Source of the DNA: Bog-756 sp963725275
GTDB taxonomy: Bacteria > Actinomycetota > Acidimicrobiia > Acidimicrobiales > RAAP-2
Assembly: GCA_963725275.1 (NCBI GenBank)
Contig: CAVRXS010000006.1
Location: 310,001-374,000, forward strand
DNA: 64,000 bases
Direction: 5' to 3'
A model generated the notes under the pieces. It did no database searches and was not told the origin of the DNA. It worked only from the letters and a program-made list of their open reading frames with translations. Positions 19,469 to 29,300 of the stretch are shown here, in pieces; positions within the stretch are counted from its first letter, which is position 1; the number at the start of each line of letters is the position of its first letter. The translations under genes were made by a program, and so were the position numbers.

Positions 19469-21067
19469 ATGCCCGTCCTCAGCACCACCGTCGACCCGAC
19501 CTCGACGTCCTTCCGCGCCAACGAGCGCGCGCTCGCCGAGGGCCTCGAGTTGATCGACGCCGAGCTGGCGACCGCACGCGCCGGTGGCGGCGACCGCTAC
19601 GTGACCCGTCACCGGGAGCGCGGAAAGCTGACCGCCCACGAACGGATCGAGCTCCTCCTCGACCGGGACACCGCGTTCCTCGAGCTCTGTCCCTTCGCCG
19701 CCTGGGGCACCGAGTACACGGTCGGAGCGTCCTCGATCCTGGGCATCGGCGTGATCGAGGGGGTCGAGTGCCTCGTGTCGGCGACCGACCCGACCGTCCG
19801 CGGCGGAGCCATGAACCCGTACTCCTTCCGCAAGGGTGCCCGGGGCTCGGACATCGCCCTCGCCAACCGCCTGCCGTCGGTCAATCTCACCGAGTCGGGT
19901 GGTGCAGACCTGCCCGCCCAGGCCGAGCTCTTCATCCCGGGCGGCCGGGCATTCCGGGACATCAGCCGCCGCTCGGCCGCCGCCCTCCCCACCGTGTCAC
20001 TGGTCTTCGGCAACGCCACCGCCGGCGGCGCGTACGTGCCGGGCATGAGCGACCACGTGGTGATGATCGAGCAACGATCCAAGGTCTTCCTGGGCGGGCC
20101 ACCTCTGGTCAAGATGGCCACCGGCGAGGAGTCGACCGACGAGGAGCTCGGTGGGGCGTCCATGCATGCGCGGATCTCCGGTCTCGCCGACTATCTGGCA
20201 GCCGACGAGCCCGACGCCATCCGACTGGGCCGCCAGATCGTCGGCCGTCTCAACTGGCGCAAGCACGGCCCCGGTCCGAGCCTGCCGGCCGACGACCCGG
20301 TCCACGATCCCGGCGAGCTGCTCGGGATCGCCTCGGCCGACCCCAAGGTCCCCTTCGACCCCCGAGAGGTGCTGGCGCGGGTGGTCGACGGTTCGCGCTT
20401 CGACGAGTTCAAACCGCTCTACGGCACCAGCCTGGTCACCGGGTGGGCTTCCATCCACGGGTACCCGATCGGTGTGCTGGCCAACCACCGCGGCGTCCTC
20501 TTCTCGGAGGAGGCCCACAAGGCGGCCCAGTTCATCCAACTCGCCAACCAGGTCGATGTCCCGCTCCTCTTCTTGCAGAACACGACCGGGTACATGGTGG
20601 GCAAGGAGTACGAACAGCGCGGGATCATCAAGCACGGCGCCTTGATGATCAATGCGGTCTCCAACTCCTCGGTCCCCCACCTGACCGTCAACATCGGCGC
20701 CTCGTACGGCGCGGGCAACTACGGGATGTGCGGTCGTGCCTACGATCCCCGGTTCCTCTTCGCCTGGCCCAACGCCCGTTCGGCGGTCATGGGCCCCGCC
20801 CAGCTGGCCGGCGTGCTCTCGATCGTCGGCCGCCAGTCCGCCGAGTCCAAGGGTGTCCCCTTCGACGAGGAGGCCGACGAGGCCATGCGGGCACTCGTCG
20901 AGGCCCAGATCGAGTCCGAATCACTTCCCCTGTTCCTTTCCTCCCGTCTCTACGACGACGGGATCATCGACCCACGGGACACCCGAACCGTCCTCGGGAT
21001 CTGCCTGTCGGTCATCGACGGCCAGCCGACCACCGGGACCCGTGGCTACGGCGTCTTCCGGATGTGA
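19469..21067 (+). CDS. Acyl-CoA carboxylase beta subunit (MCC/GCC type)
   Basis: Carboxyltransferase subunit of a biotin-dependent acyl-CoA carboxylase, 532 residues, cytoplasmic. It moves carboxyl from biotin to an enoyl-CoA. The features point to the methylcrotonyl-/geranyl-CoA class rather than propionyl-CoA: GNATAGGAYVPGMSDH, FLGGPPLVKMATGEE followed by ELGGASMHARISGLADY, and LFLQNTTGYMVGKEYE, then the second oxyanion region NIGASYGAGNYGMCGRAYD. The ATG at 19469 is preceded by AGGGAG; longer upstream reading is shadow coding of glmU. The stop overlaps the alpha-subunit start. Substrate (methylcrotonyl-CoA of leucine breakdown, or a terpenoid acyl-CoA) is inferred from neighbours. Confidence 0.88.
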   Translation: MPVLSTTVDPTSTSFRANERALAEGLELIDAELATARAGGGDRYVTRHRERGKLTAHERIELLLDRDTAFLELCPFAAWGTEYTVGASSILGIGVIEGVECLVSATDPTVRGGAMNPYSFRKGARGSDIALANRLPSVNLTESGGADLPAQAELFIPGGRAFRDISRRSAAALPTVSLVFGNATAGGAYVPGMSDHVVMIEQRSKVFLGGPPLVKMATGEESTDEELGGASMHARISGLADYLAADEPDAIRLGRQIVGRLNWRKHGPGPSLPADDPVHDPGELLGIASADPKVPFDPREVLARVVDGSRFDEFKPLYGTSLVTGWASIHGYPIGVLANHRGVLFSEEAHKAAQFIQLANQVDVPLLFLQNTTGYMVGKEYEQRGIIKHGALMINAVSNSSVPHLTVNIGASYGAGNYGMCGRAYDPRFLFAWPNARSAVMGPAQLAGVLSIVGRQSAESKGVPFDEEADEAMRALVEAQIESESLPLFLSSRLYDDGIIDPRDTRTVLGICLSVIDGQPTTGTRGYGVFRM

Positions 21068-23127
21068 GCGCACCCTTGTCCTCCTCCCTTCGCACCCTCC
21101 TCGTGGCCAACCGAGGTGAGATCGCCCGCCGGGTCATGCGCACCGCCCGGGCCATGGGCATCGCAACGGTGGCCGTCCACTCGGACGCCGACGCGCTGAG
21201 CCCGCACGTCGCCGAGGCGGACCTGGCCGTCGGGCTGCCCGGAACCGCACCGGCGGACACCTACCTCCGTATCGACCTGCTCCTGGACGCCGCCCGCCGG
21301 AGCGGCGCAGACGCGGTTCACCCCGGCTACGGGTTCCTCTCGGAGTCGGCAGCGTTCGCCCAGGCGGTGCTCGACGCCGGCCTGCTCTGGGTCGGCCCGC
21401 CGCCCGCGGCCATCGAGGCCATGGGGTCCAAGACGAGAGCCAAGGAGATGATGCGCGCCGCGGGCGTTCCCACGCTCCCGTCGGTCGTCATCGACGGCGA
21501 CACCCTGCCCGAACCGGCGGAGCTCGACGCGCTGGGCTGGCCGCTCATGGTCAAGGCAGCGGCCGGAGGGGGCGGCCGGGGCATGCGCATCGTGGAACGG
21601 CACGAGGAGCTCGCCGAAGCACTCGCCGGAGCGGCACGCGAGGCGACCTCGGCCTTCGGGGACGGGACCCTCTTCCTCGAACGCTACGTGCGCGCGTCGC
21701 GGCACATCGAGGTCCAGGTGCTCGCAGATGCCTCGGGCAGCGCGGTCGCCCTCTTCGAGCGCGAGTGCAGCATCCAACGCCGCCACCAGAAGATCATCGA
21801 GGAGGCCCCCTCGCCGGTGGTCGGTCCCGACCTCCGGGCCCGACTGTCCGAGGCAGCCGTGGCCGCGGCAGGCGCGGTCGGGTACGTCAATGCCGGCACC
21901 GTCGAGTTCGTCCTCGACACCACGGGCACCGACGGTGATCCCTACTTCCTCGAGATGAACACCCGGCTCCAGGTCGAGCACACCGTGACCGAGGCGATCA
22001 CCGGTCTCGATCTGGTCAGGCTCCAGCTGCTCATCGCCGGCGGGTCGGCACTGCCCGAAGCGGTGCACGAGGCGGTCGCCCGGGGTCCGGTCGGCCACGC
22101 CATCGAGGCCCGCCTCTACGCCGAGGACCCGGCCGCGGGCTGGCTTCCGTCAACCGGGACGCTCCAGCGCTTCGCCGTCGACACCGACCGCGACGGCGTG
22201 CGGGTGGACAGCGGGGTCGAGACCGGGAGCGAGATCGGTCCCCACTACGACCCGCTGCTGGCCAAGGTCATCTCCCACGCGGCGACCCGGGAGGAGGCCG
22301 CCGCCACACTCGCCGCAACCCTCGCCGGGGCGCGACTGCACGGGGTCATCACCAACCGCGACCTGCTGGTGCGGACACTGCGCCATCCTGAGTTCACCTC
22401 GGGCGCGGCCGACACCGGGTTCCTCGACCGCCACCTCACCACACTGGCAACGCCGCTCGCCGGGCCGGATACCGCCGTGCGCCACGCGGTGGCCGCCGCC
22501 CTCGCGGGCCAGGCAGCCCGCCGGTCCCACGCCGGCGTGCAGCCCTGTGTCCCCTCCGGATGGCGCAACAATCCCTGGGACTTCCAGGAGGTCTCGTTCC
22601 GGTTGCACCCCTTGGCCGCAGACCGGTCCATCGAGGTCGGGTACCGGTTCGAACGGCGCGGGGACCGGGTGGCCGAGGTCACCGTTGACGGCGCCCGCTC
22701 GGCGCTCTCCGTCCTCGCCGTGTCCCCGGGGGAGGTCGTGCTGTCCGAAGACGGCGTCTCGCGCCGGTACGCGGTGCATCAGGTCGGCGCGACCGTCTTC
22801 GTCGACGGTCCCGAAGGGAGCACGCGGCTCGAGGAGCACGACCGCTATCCGGTCACCGCGGAGCGCGAGGCCGAGGGCTCCGCACTCGCCCCCATGCCCG
22901 GCAGCGTGGTCAGGGTCGCAGTGGAGCCGGGCGACGTGGTCGAGGCCGGGCAGCTCCTGGTCGTCCTCGAGGCCATGAAGATGGAGCACGCCGTGCACGC
23001 CGGCCTGGCCGGCACGGTCACCGACGTCGGGGTCGCCGAGGGGGACCAGGTCGAGACAGGCCAGGTCCTGGTCGTGCTCGACGACGGCCAAGGCGCTGTC
23101 GAGGCCGAACGGAGTGCAGCTGAGTGA
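21064..23127 (+). CDS. Acyl-CoA carboxylase alpha subunit (biotin carboxylase with BCCP)
   Basis: Biotinylated subunit of 687 residues. Residues 1-450 are biotin carboxylase: LLVANRGEIARRVMRTARAM, HPGYGFLSES, the ATP-grasp Gly-rich loop KAAAGGGGRGMRI, ERECSIQRRHQKIIEEAPSP and EMNTRLQVEH. Residues about 500-610 are the less conserved BT linker. The C-terminal biotinyl domain has EAMKMEH with the acceptor Lys near residue 639. The GTG at 21064 overlaps the beta-subunit stop (GTGA), so the two subunits are translationally coupled. Together they form the carboxylase of the 19.5-26.2 kb operon. Confidence 0.93.
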   Translation: MSAPLSSSLRTLLVANRGEIARRVMRTARAMGIATVAVHSDADALSPHVAEADLAVGLPGTAPADTYLRIDLLLDAARRSGADAVHPGYGFLSESAAFAQAVLDAGLLWVGPPPAAIEAMGSKTRAKEMMRAAGVPTLPSVVIDGDTLPEPAELDALGWPLMVKAAAGGGGRGMRIVERHEELAEALAGAAREATSAFGDGTLFLERYVRASRHIEVQVLADASGSAVALFERECSIQRRHQKIIEEAPSPVVGPDLRARLSEAAVAAAGAVGYVNAGTVEFVLDTTGTDGDPYFLEMNTRLQVEHTVTEAITGLDLVRLQLLIAGGSALPEAVHEAVARGPVGHAIEARLYAEDPAAGWLPSTGTLQRFAVDTDRDGVRVDSGVETGSEIGPHYDPLLAKVISHAATREEAAATLAATLAGARLHGVITNRDLLVRTLRHPEFTSGAADTGFLDRHLTTLATPLAGPDTAVRHAVAAALAGQAARRSHAGVQPCVPSGWRNNPWDFQEVSFRLHPLAADRSIEVGYRFERRGDRVAEVTVDGARSALSVLAVSPGEVVLSEDGVSRRYAVHQVGATVFVDGPEGSTRLEEHDRYPVTAEREAEGSALAPMPGSVVRVAVEPGDVVEAGQLLVVLEAMKMEHAVHAGLAGTVTDVGVAEGDQVETGQVLVVLDDGQGAVEAERSAAE

Positions 23128-24962
23128 CCGAGCCGCTGCGCATCGCCAACTGCTCGGGCTTCTACGGCGACCGCCTGTCGGCGGCACGCGAGATGGTCGA
23201 GGGTGGACCGATCGATGTGCTCACTGGCGACTGGCTGGCCGAGCTGACCATGCTCATCCTCTGGAAGGGATTCCAGCACGACCGCTCGAAAGGGTGGGCC
23301 CGCACCTTTCTCGTCCAGATGGAGGACGTGCTCGGCACCTGCGTCGACCGCAACATCAAGGTGGTGACCAACGCCGGCGGCCTCAATCCCTCCGGACTCG
23401 CCGACCAGGTCCGGGCTCTGGCCGACCGGCTCGGTCTGGCGGTCTCGGTCGCCCACGTGGAGGGGGACGATCTGTTCCCCCGCATCGGTGAACTGCGCGC
23501 CGCCGGGCACCCGCTCTCCAACCTCGAAACCGGTGAGCCGCTGTCGGGTGCCCCGGGGACGGTCGTGTCTGCCAATGCCTACCTCGGCGGCTGGCCGATC
23601 GCCGAGGCGCTCGCCGCCGGGGCGGACGTTGTCATCTGCCCGCGGGTGACCGACGCCTCGCTGGTGGTCGGCCCGGCTGCATGGCACCACCGGTGGTCCC
23701 CCACCGACTGGGATCGCCTGGCCGGCGCCGTCGTGGCCGGGCACGTGATCGAATGCGGTCCGCAGGCGACGGGCGGCAACTACAGCTTCTTCACAGAGAT
23801 CCCGGGCATGGAGCACCCCGGCTTCCCCCTCGCCGAGGTGGCCGAGGACGGCTCGTCGGTCATCACCAAGCATCCGGGGAGCGGCGGCGAGGTCAGCGTC
23901 GGAACGGTCACCGCCCAGCTGCTGTACGAGATCGGCGGTCACCACTACCCCAACACCGACGTCGTCGCACGCTTCGACACCGTCACAGTGACCGAGGAGA
24001 GCAAGGATCGGGTTCGGCTGTCGGGTATCCGCGGCCTTCCCGCCCCCGACGACCTCAAGGTCAGCGTCAACCTGCTGGGCGGGTGGCGCAACTCGATGAC
24101 CTTCGTGCTCACCGGTCTGGACATCGAGGAGAAGGCCGATCTCACGGTGCGCTCGCTGTCCGGGGCGCTCGGCGGAACCGGACAGTTCGCCGACTTCGAT
24201 GCCCGGCTCATCCGATCCGACAAGCAGGACGCCCCGACCAATGCCCAGGCGACCGCACAGCTCCGTGTGACGGTCAAGGACAGCGATGCAGACCGGGTCG
24301 GGCGCCGGTTCTCGAACGCGGCAACCGAGCTCGCGCTTGCCGGGTACCCCGGGCTGCACCTCACCGCGCCGCCGACTGAGGGCGCGGCCTACGGCGTCTT
24401 CTGGCCGGCCCTGGTCCCGGCCGGCCTGGTGGTCCCCGCGGTGGTCCACGCCGACGGGACCCGCCAGGAGGTCCCCCATACCGCCTATCGGGCAGGGGGT
24501 GGCGCCGCGGTGGTCGACTCCGCCGAGGACGCCTCGCTCTCCCCCGGGGTGACCCGAGCCCCTGACGCGGTGGCTCGTCCTGATCGGAAGAACGCCGCGC
24601 GGGACTACGGTCCGACCGTGCGCCTCCCGCTCGGGACGCTCGTCGGCGCCAGGTCGGGGGACAAGGGAGGGAATGCCAACGTCGGGCTCTGGGCGCGCAG
24701 CGACGAGGCGTGGGCCTGGCTCGATACCGAGCTCACCCTCGACCGGTTCCGGGCTCTGCTGCCCGAGGCCGACCACCTGGCCGTCCAACGGCACGCGTTC
24801 CCGAACCTCCGTGCGCTCAACTTCGTGGTGGTCGGTCTCCTCGGCGAGGGGGTGGCCTCCTCGACCCGACCCGATCCGCAGGCCAAGGGTCTGGGCGAGT
24901 ACCTTCGGAGCAGAGCGGTCGACATCCCGGTCGATCTCGTCCCCACCGAACGGCCGGCCTGA
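23124..24962 (+). CDS. AtuA/DUF1446 family protein with AtuA-like C-terminal domain
   Basis: Protein of 612 residues. Residues 1-450 are DUF1446/AtuA (LRIANCSGFYGDRLSAAREM, DVLTGDWLAELTM, TNAGGLNP, and a Gly-rich ECGPQATGGNYSFF). The final 105 residues are the separate AtuA-like domain (PLGTLVGARSGDKGGNANVG), fused here. The family is named for acyclic terpene (citronellol/geraniol) use in Pseudomonas, where atuA accompanies geranyl-CoA carboxylase genes; the biochemical role is unproven. The start overlaps the carboxylase alpha stop by four bases (GTGA). Together with the carboxylase and the acyl-CoA dehydrogenase it suggests breakdown of a branched or isoprenoid acid. Confidence 0.85.
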   Translation: MTEPLRIANCSGFYGDRLSAAREMVEGGPIDVLTGDWLAELTMLILWKGFQHDRSKGWARTFLVQMEDVLGTCVDRNIKVVTNAGGLNPSGLADQVRALADRLGLAVSVAHVEGDDLFPRIGELRAAGHPLSNLETGEPLSGAPGTVVSANAYLGGWPIAEALAAGADVVICPRVTDASLVVGPAAWHHRWSPTDWDRLAGAVVAGHVIECGPQATGGNYSFFTEIPGMEHPGFPLAEVAEDGSSVITKHPGSGGEVSVGTVTAQLLYEIGGHHYPNTDVVARFDTVTVTEESKDRVRLSGIRGLPAPDDLKVSVNLLGGWRNSMTFVLTGLDIEEKADLTVRSLSGALGGTGQFADFDARLIRSDKQDAPTNAQATAQLRVTVKDSDADRVGRRFSNAATELALAGYPGLHLTAPPTEGAAYGVFWPALVPAGLVVPAVVHADGTRQEVPHTAYRAGGGAAVVDSAEDASLSPGVTRAPDAVARPDRKNAARDYGPTVRLPLGTLVGARSGDKGGNANVGLWARSDEAWAWLDTELTLDRFRALLPEADHLAVQRHAFPNLRALNFVVVGLLGEGVASSTRPDPQAKGLGEYLRSRAVDIPVDLVPTERPA

Positions 24963-24989
24963 GCCAAGAAGCCGCCGAGGAGCGTCGCC

Positions 24990-26153
24990 ATGGACTTCAT
25001 CGAATCCGACGAGCTGCGGATGCTGCGCGAAGCGGTGGCATCGATCGCCTCGAAGTTCGGGCACGAGTACTACGTGAAGAAGGCCCACGCCGACGAGCGC
25101 ACCGACGAGCTCTGGAGCGCGGTGGCCGAGGCGGGGTTTCTCGGGGTCAACGTTCCCGAGGAGTACGGCGGTGGAGGGGGCGGCATCACCGAGCTCGCCG
25201 CGGTCCAGGAGGAGCTGGCCGCCGCGGGATGCCCGCTGCTGGTCATCGTCGTATCGCCGGCCATCTGCGCGACCATCATCGCCAAGTTCGGCACCGAGGC
25301 CCAGAAACAGCGGTGGCTCCCGGGCTTCGCCAGCGGCGCGCTCAAGATGGCCTTCGCCATCACCGAGCCCGATGCCGGGTCCAACTCGCACAACCTCTCG
25401 CTCACCGCGACCAAGGACGGCGACGTCTACAGACTCAACGGGTCGAAGTACTACATCTCCGGGGTCGACGAGTGCCAGGCCGTTCTCGTCGTCACCCGCT
25501 CGGGCGTCGACCCGGACACCGGGCGGGGCCGGCTCTCGCTGTTCGTGGTGGACACCGACACCCCCGGGCTCGACAGGCAGGTCCTTCCCGTTGAGATCGT
25601 GGCGCCCGAGAAGCAATACACCCTCTTCTTCGACAACGCCGAGGTCGAGGCCGACCGGCTCATCGGCGAGGAGGGTGAAGGCCTGCGCCAAGTGTTCTTC
25701 GGGCTCAACCCCGAGCGCATCCTTTCCGCCGCGACCGCCAACGGGATCGGGCGGTATGCCCTCGACAAGGCCGCTGAGTACGCCAAGGGGCGTGAGGTAT
25801 GGGGTACGCCCATCGGACGGCACCAGGGGATCTCCCATCCCCTGGCCAAGGCCAAGATCGAGGTCGAGCTCGCCCGCCTGATGACCGAGAAGGCGGCCTG
25901 GCTGTGTGACTTCGCAGGGGACACCCCCGAAGCAGGCGAGGCGGCGAACATGGCCAAGTACTCGGCAGCCGAGGCAGCGCTCGCCGCCCTGGACCAGGCC
26001 ATCCAGACCCACGGTGGCAACGGCATGTCGAGCGAGTTCGGCCTCGCCGACATGTGGGGAATGACCCGACTGCTCCGGATCGCCCCGGTGAGCCGCGAGA
26101 TGATCCTCAACTTCGTCGCCCAGCACTCGTTGGGACTGCCCAAGTCGTACTGA
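24990..26153 (+). CDS. Acyl-CoA dehydrogenase
   Basis: FAD-dependent acyl-CoA dehydrogenase of 387 residues, introducing a 2,3 double bond and passing electrons to ETF. Visible: GVNVPEEYGGGGGGITE, the FAD/substrate signature AFAITEPDAGSNSHN, KYYISGVDECQ, the GRYALDKAAEYAKGREVWG helix, and the C-terminal signature THGGNGMSSEFGL. The position of the catalytic base is not certain by eye. It is 27 bases after the AtuA-like gene and ends the operon. Given the upstream enoyl-CoA carboxylase, its product is plausibly the carboxylase substrate, as isovaleryl-CoA or citronellyl-CoA dehydrogenases would provide. Confidence 0.9.
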   Translation: MDFIESDELRMLREAVASIASKFGHEYYVKKAHADERTDELWSAVAEAGFLGVNVPEEYGGGGGGITELAAVQEELAAAGCPLLVIVVSPAICATIIAKFGTEAQKQRWLPGFASGALKMAFAITEPDAGSNSHNLSLTATKDGDVYRLNGSKYYISGVDECQAVLVVTRSGVDPDTGRGRLSLFVVDTDTPGLDRQVLPVEIVAPEKQYTLFFDNAEVEADRLIGEEGEGLRQVFFGLNPERILSAATANGIGRYALDKAAEYAKGREVWGTPIGRHQGISHPLAKAKIEVELARLMTEKAAWLCDFAGDTPEAGEAANMAKYSAAEAALAALDQAIQTHGGNGMSSEFGLADMWGMTRLLRIAPVSREMILNFVAQHSLGLPKSY

Positions 26154-26271
26154 GGGTAGCGATCGGGTGCTCCCGGCCTGATCGGCCCCGGCGCCATCGC
26201 TTGCCTGCGGTCGTGCGCTCAAGTTCAGGCACGAACAGGTCGTTTATCGCCGTATAGGTGGAATCACGCCT

Positions 26272-26287
26272 AGGAACGTCCGTTCCT
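26272..26287. promoter_or_regulatory. 16-bp palindrome upstream of the pilin operon
   Basis: AGGAACG-TC-CGTTCCT is a perfect seven-base inverted repeat with a two-base centre, 25 bases before the pilin ATG. The arm sequence resembles TetR-family operators of actinobacterial fatty-acid genes. It could control the pilin operon; the preceding gene ends at 26153. A TATAGG hexamer lies about 20 bases upstream. Confidence 0.4.
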
Positions 26288-26312
26288 CAGCTCTACCGTT
26301 CAATTCGGCGAC

Positions 26313-29300
26313 ATGTACACACCCGAACACCACTCCGGAACCCGAACCCGGGGCACCGCCATCGCTTCGGTGCGCAAACACACCGAACAGCGGGCCGCGG
26401 GTCGACACGGGGACGACGGGCTCACGCTGATCGAAGTGCTGGTGGCCTTTGTCGTGCTCATGGTCGCCCTCATCCCGCTCTCGTATCTCTTCACAACCTC
26501 TGTCGTGGAGGCCGGTCAGGCGAACAACCAACTGACGGCGCTGTCGATCGCCGAGCGGTGGGTCGAGACACTCGCCAACACGTCGCCGCCCGTCAACCCG
26601 AACTCGGGCGCGGTCATCGTCGACACCGTGGAACCACCCTCCGGGCCCTCCCCCACCTTCACCACCTCGGTGACCGGCGCCTCCGTCGGAGCAGCTCTCA
26701 ACGCGGTGACGAGCATCAGCGTCACGTCGACGGCGAGCTTCGCGGCTGCGTCGGCCAGCGCGCCGCAAGTCGCACAAGTCACCACCGGAACAGGTGCCTC
26801 GGCGGTGATCGTCCCGGTCTCCTATACGTCGACCGCGGGCAATGTGCTCACCTGTGCCTCGAACCCGTGCAGCAGCTCGACAGGGACCATGTCGGGCACG
26901 GTGACCCAGACCGAGATCGCCACGCCCACCGAGACCCGGGGGAGCACCGTCTACGCCCTCTCGTCCAAGTACGAGTGGGAGTCGGTCCAGAACTCGGGGG
27001 TGGTCTCGACCACCTACAACGGGGTCTCGAGTCTCACGTTGCCGTCCGCAACCATCCTGGTGGCGAACGTCACCAACTTCACCCCAGCGTCGGTCGCAAG
27101 TCCGCAGACGGCAAAGGTGGTCTCATCGAACGGGGTGCAGACCGTCTACTACACAGGGATCCAGGCCTCTCCGGCCGCCCTGATCGGGGTCACCGGGGGG
27201 ACCGGGACCGTGGCGGTGGGTGCCACGGTGAAGCAGAACCCGAAGCCCAATCTGTGCACCTCCGGCACGCCCCAACTGCTCAAGCTCACCGTGACCGTTT
27301 CCTGGGGTCCGAACGCCGACCAGAACAGCGTCCAGGACAGTGAGATGATCAACTACCCGCCGTTCGGCGTGCAGACACTGGGCTTCCTGGCCCTCCAGGT
27401 CACCGGCGACTCGACGGCATCGGACGCCCAAGGGAACCCCTGGAGCGAGCGGGTGACCGCGATCCCGGTCACCTTTACCGGCCCTCAGGTCCTCAACCTC
27501 TACCCGGACGCCTACGGATGCGTGTTCGCCCAGGTCAAGCCCGGCACCTATACCGTCTCGATCGGTCAGCCCGTGTCGGGGACCCCACCCGGCTCCACCT
27601 ACGGGAGCCCGGTGTTCGTGGCCAACGCGTCGGGAGGCGCCTCGGCGCCCGCCGGTAGCTACACCAACCACGTCTGGAGCCCACCCACCGTTGTCCCCCA
27701 GGGGACGGTCCCGACGATCACCGTGGTCGTGGGCGCCGTCACCCGGATCCAGGCGATCGCCCCCTCCAACTTCCCCTCCTACGACCAGGCGAGCACGCTG
27801 AACTTCACCTACCCGTCGACGACGTCCGTGGAAGACGGGGTGGTCTGCCCGGGAGCGGGCACCATCACCTGCGTGGCGACGGGTGAGAACGCCAACGGCA
27901 CCGCCCAGGTCTCCTGGTCGAACGGCGCGACCTGGTCCACTCCGGTCGTTCCCGGAGCCGGCACGGTCACCCGGATCACGTCGTCGGCCTGCGCCGCCAC
28001 CACCGCCTGCATCGGGGTGGGCTACGGCTCGGGTGGGGCCGTCATCCTTCGTGGGTCGACCGGTTCCCCGCCGTCGTTCACCGCCGATTCGCTCACCGGA
28101 CTGGGGGTGAGCACCGCCGGCGCGCTCCTCACCCAGGTGGCGTGCCCCACCGCCACCCAGTGCGTGGCCATCGGGAAGACCAGCGGCGGCGCCGGCGTGG
28201 TCCTGACCGGCACGATCGGCGCCAGCAGCGACACCTGGGTGTCGGACACGGTGCCGGCCACCACCTCGCTCTACGACCTCCAGTGCCCCGCGTCGGCCAA
28301 CGGATGCGTGGCCCTCGCCACCACCTCGTCCGCGCCGGTCATCGTCTCCGGGCCGGCTGCCGCAGGAGCCTGGGTCACCGGCACTGCCTCCGGATTCACT
28401 GTCTCCGCGCTCACCCAAGTGGTCTGCCCGACCGCTTCGACCTGCCTGGCAATCGGCATCGGCAAGATCGGCCTCGCCGCTTCGTCGCCGATCGCCCTCT
28501 CCGGCATCGCCGCCTCCGGCCTCGGATCCGCGGTTGCCTGGACCGCTGACACCATCAGCGGGGCCACCGTCTCGTCCCTCTCGTCGATCACCTGCCCGTC
28601 GACCACCAAGTGCCTGGTGGTGGGCACGGGGACATCGGGCGCGACCACGGGAGCGCTGCTCCTCTGGGGCGCCACGGCCGGACCGCTCACCGCCGAATTC
28701 CCCCTCAACGGAGCCAGCACCGTCTCTGCGCTGACCCGGCTCGTCTGCCCATCGACCACGACCTGTGTGGGCATCGGGAACAGCGCCGGCACCCCGATCA
28801 TCTTCACCTTCACCATCAGCGCGGCCTCGTCTGACACCTGGCATTCCGATACGGTGCCCAACGGCGCGGGCACCGTGACCTCCCTCGGCCAGGCGACCTG
28901 TCCCGCCGCCGCCTCGTGTCTCGTCACGGCCACCGGCACGGTCAGCGGGTCGCCAGCGGGATTCCTCATCTCGACCTCCAACCTGGGTGGCACGACGACC
29001 TCATGGGCGGCCGCCTCGTCCGGTTCGGGGCTGCCATCGTCCGACAACATGCTCTACTTCGACGGCGTGGCCTGCACCGGCGGTGCCACGGGGACGTGCG
29101 CCGCTGTCGGCGCGACCCCCAGTGGCGCGGTCGTCCTAACCTCGAGCGCAGGCCCGACCGGCAGCTGGGCCGACGTGTCACCGGTCGGCCTGTCCGGGAA
29201 CGCCGCGGCGGGTGTGCCGATCGAGATCAACAACTCCGGCCTCAACTCGGGCATCACCGCGAACCAGACCTACGTGACTGCGGTGACCGCCGGCGCCGCC

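Noticed and set aside
22845..26222. Minus-strand open frame of about 1100 codons opposite the catabolic operon
   Set aside because: Antisense shadow of well-supported genes; composition is His/Gly/Arg-rich as expected from reversed GC-rich codons, with no domain.
27123..28844. Minus-strand open frame opposite the giant pilin
   Set aside because: Gly/Arg/Asp low-complexity shadow of the repeat region; no motif.
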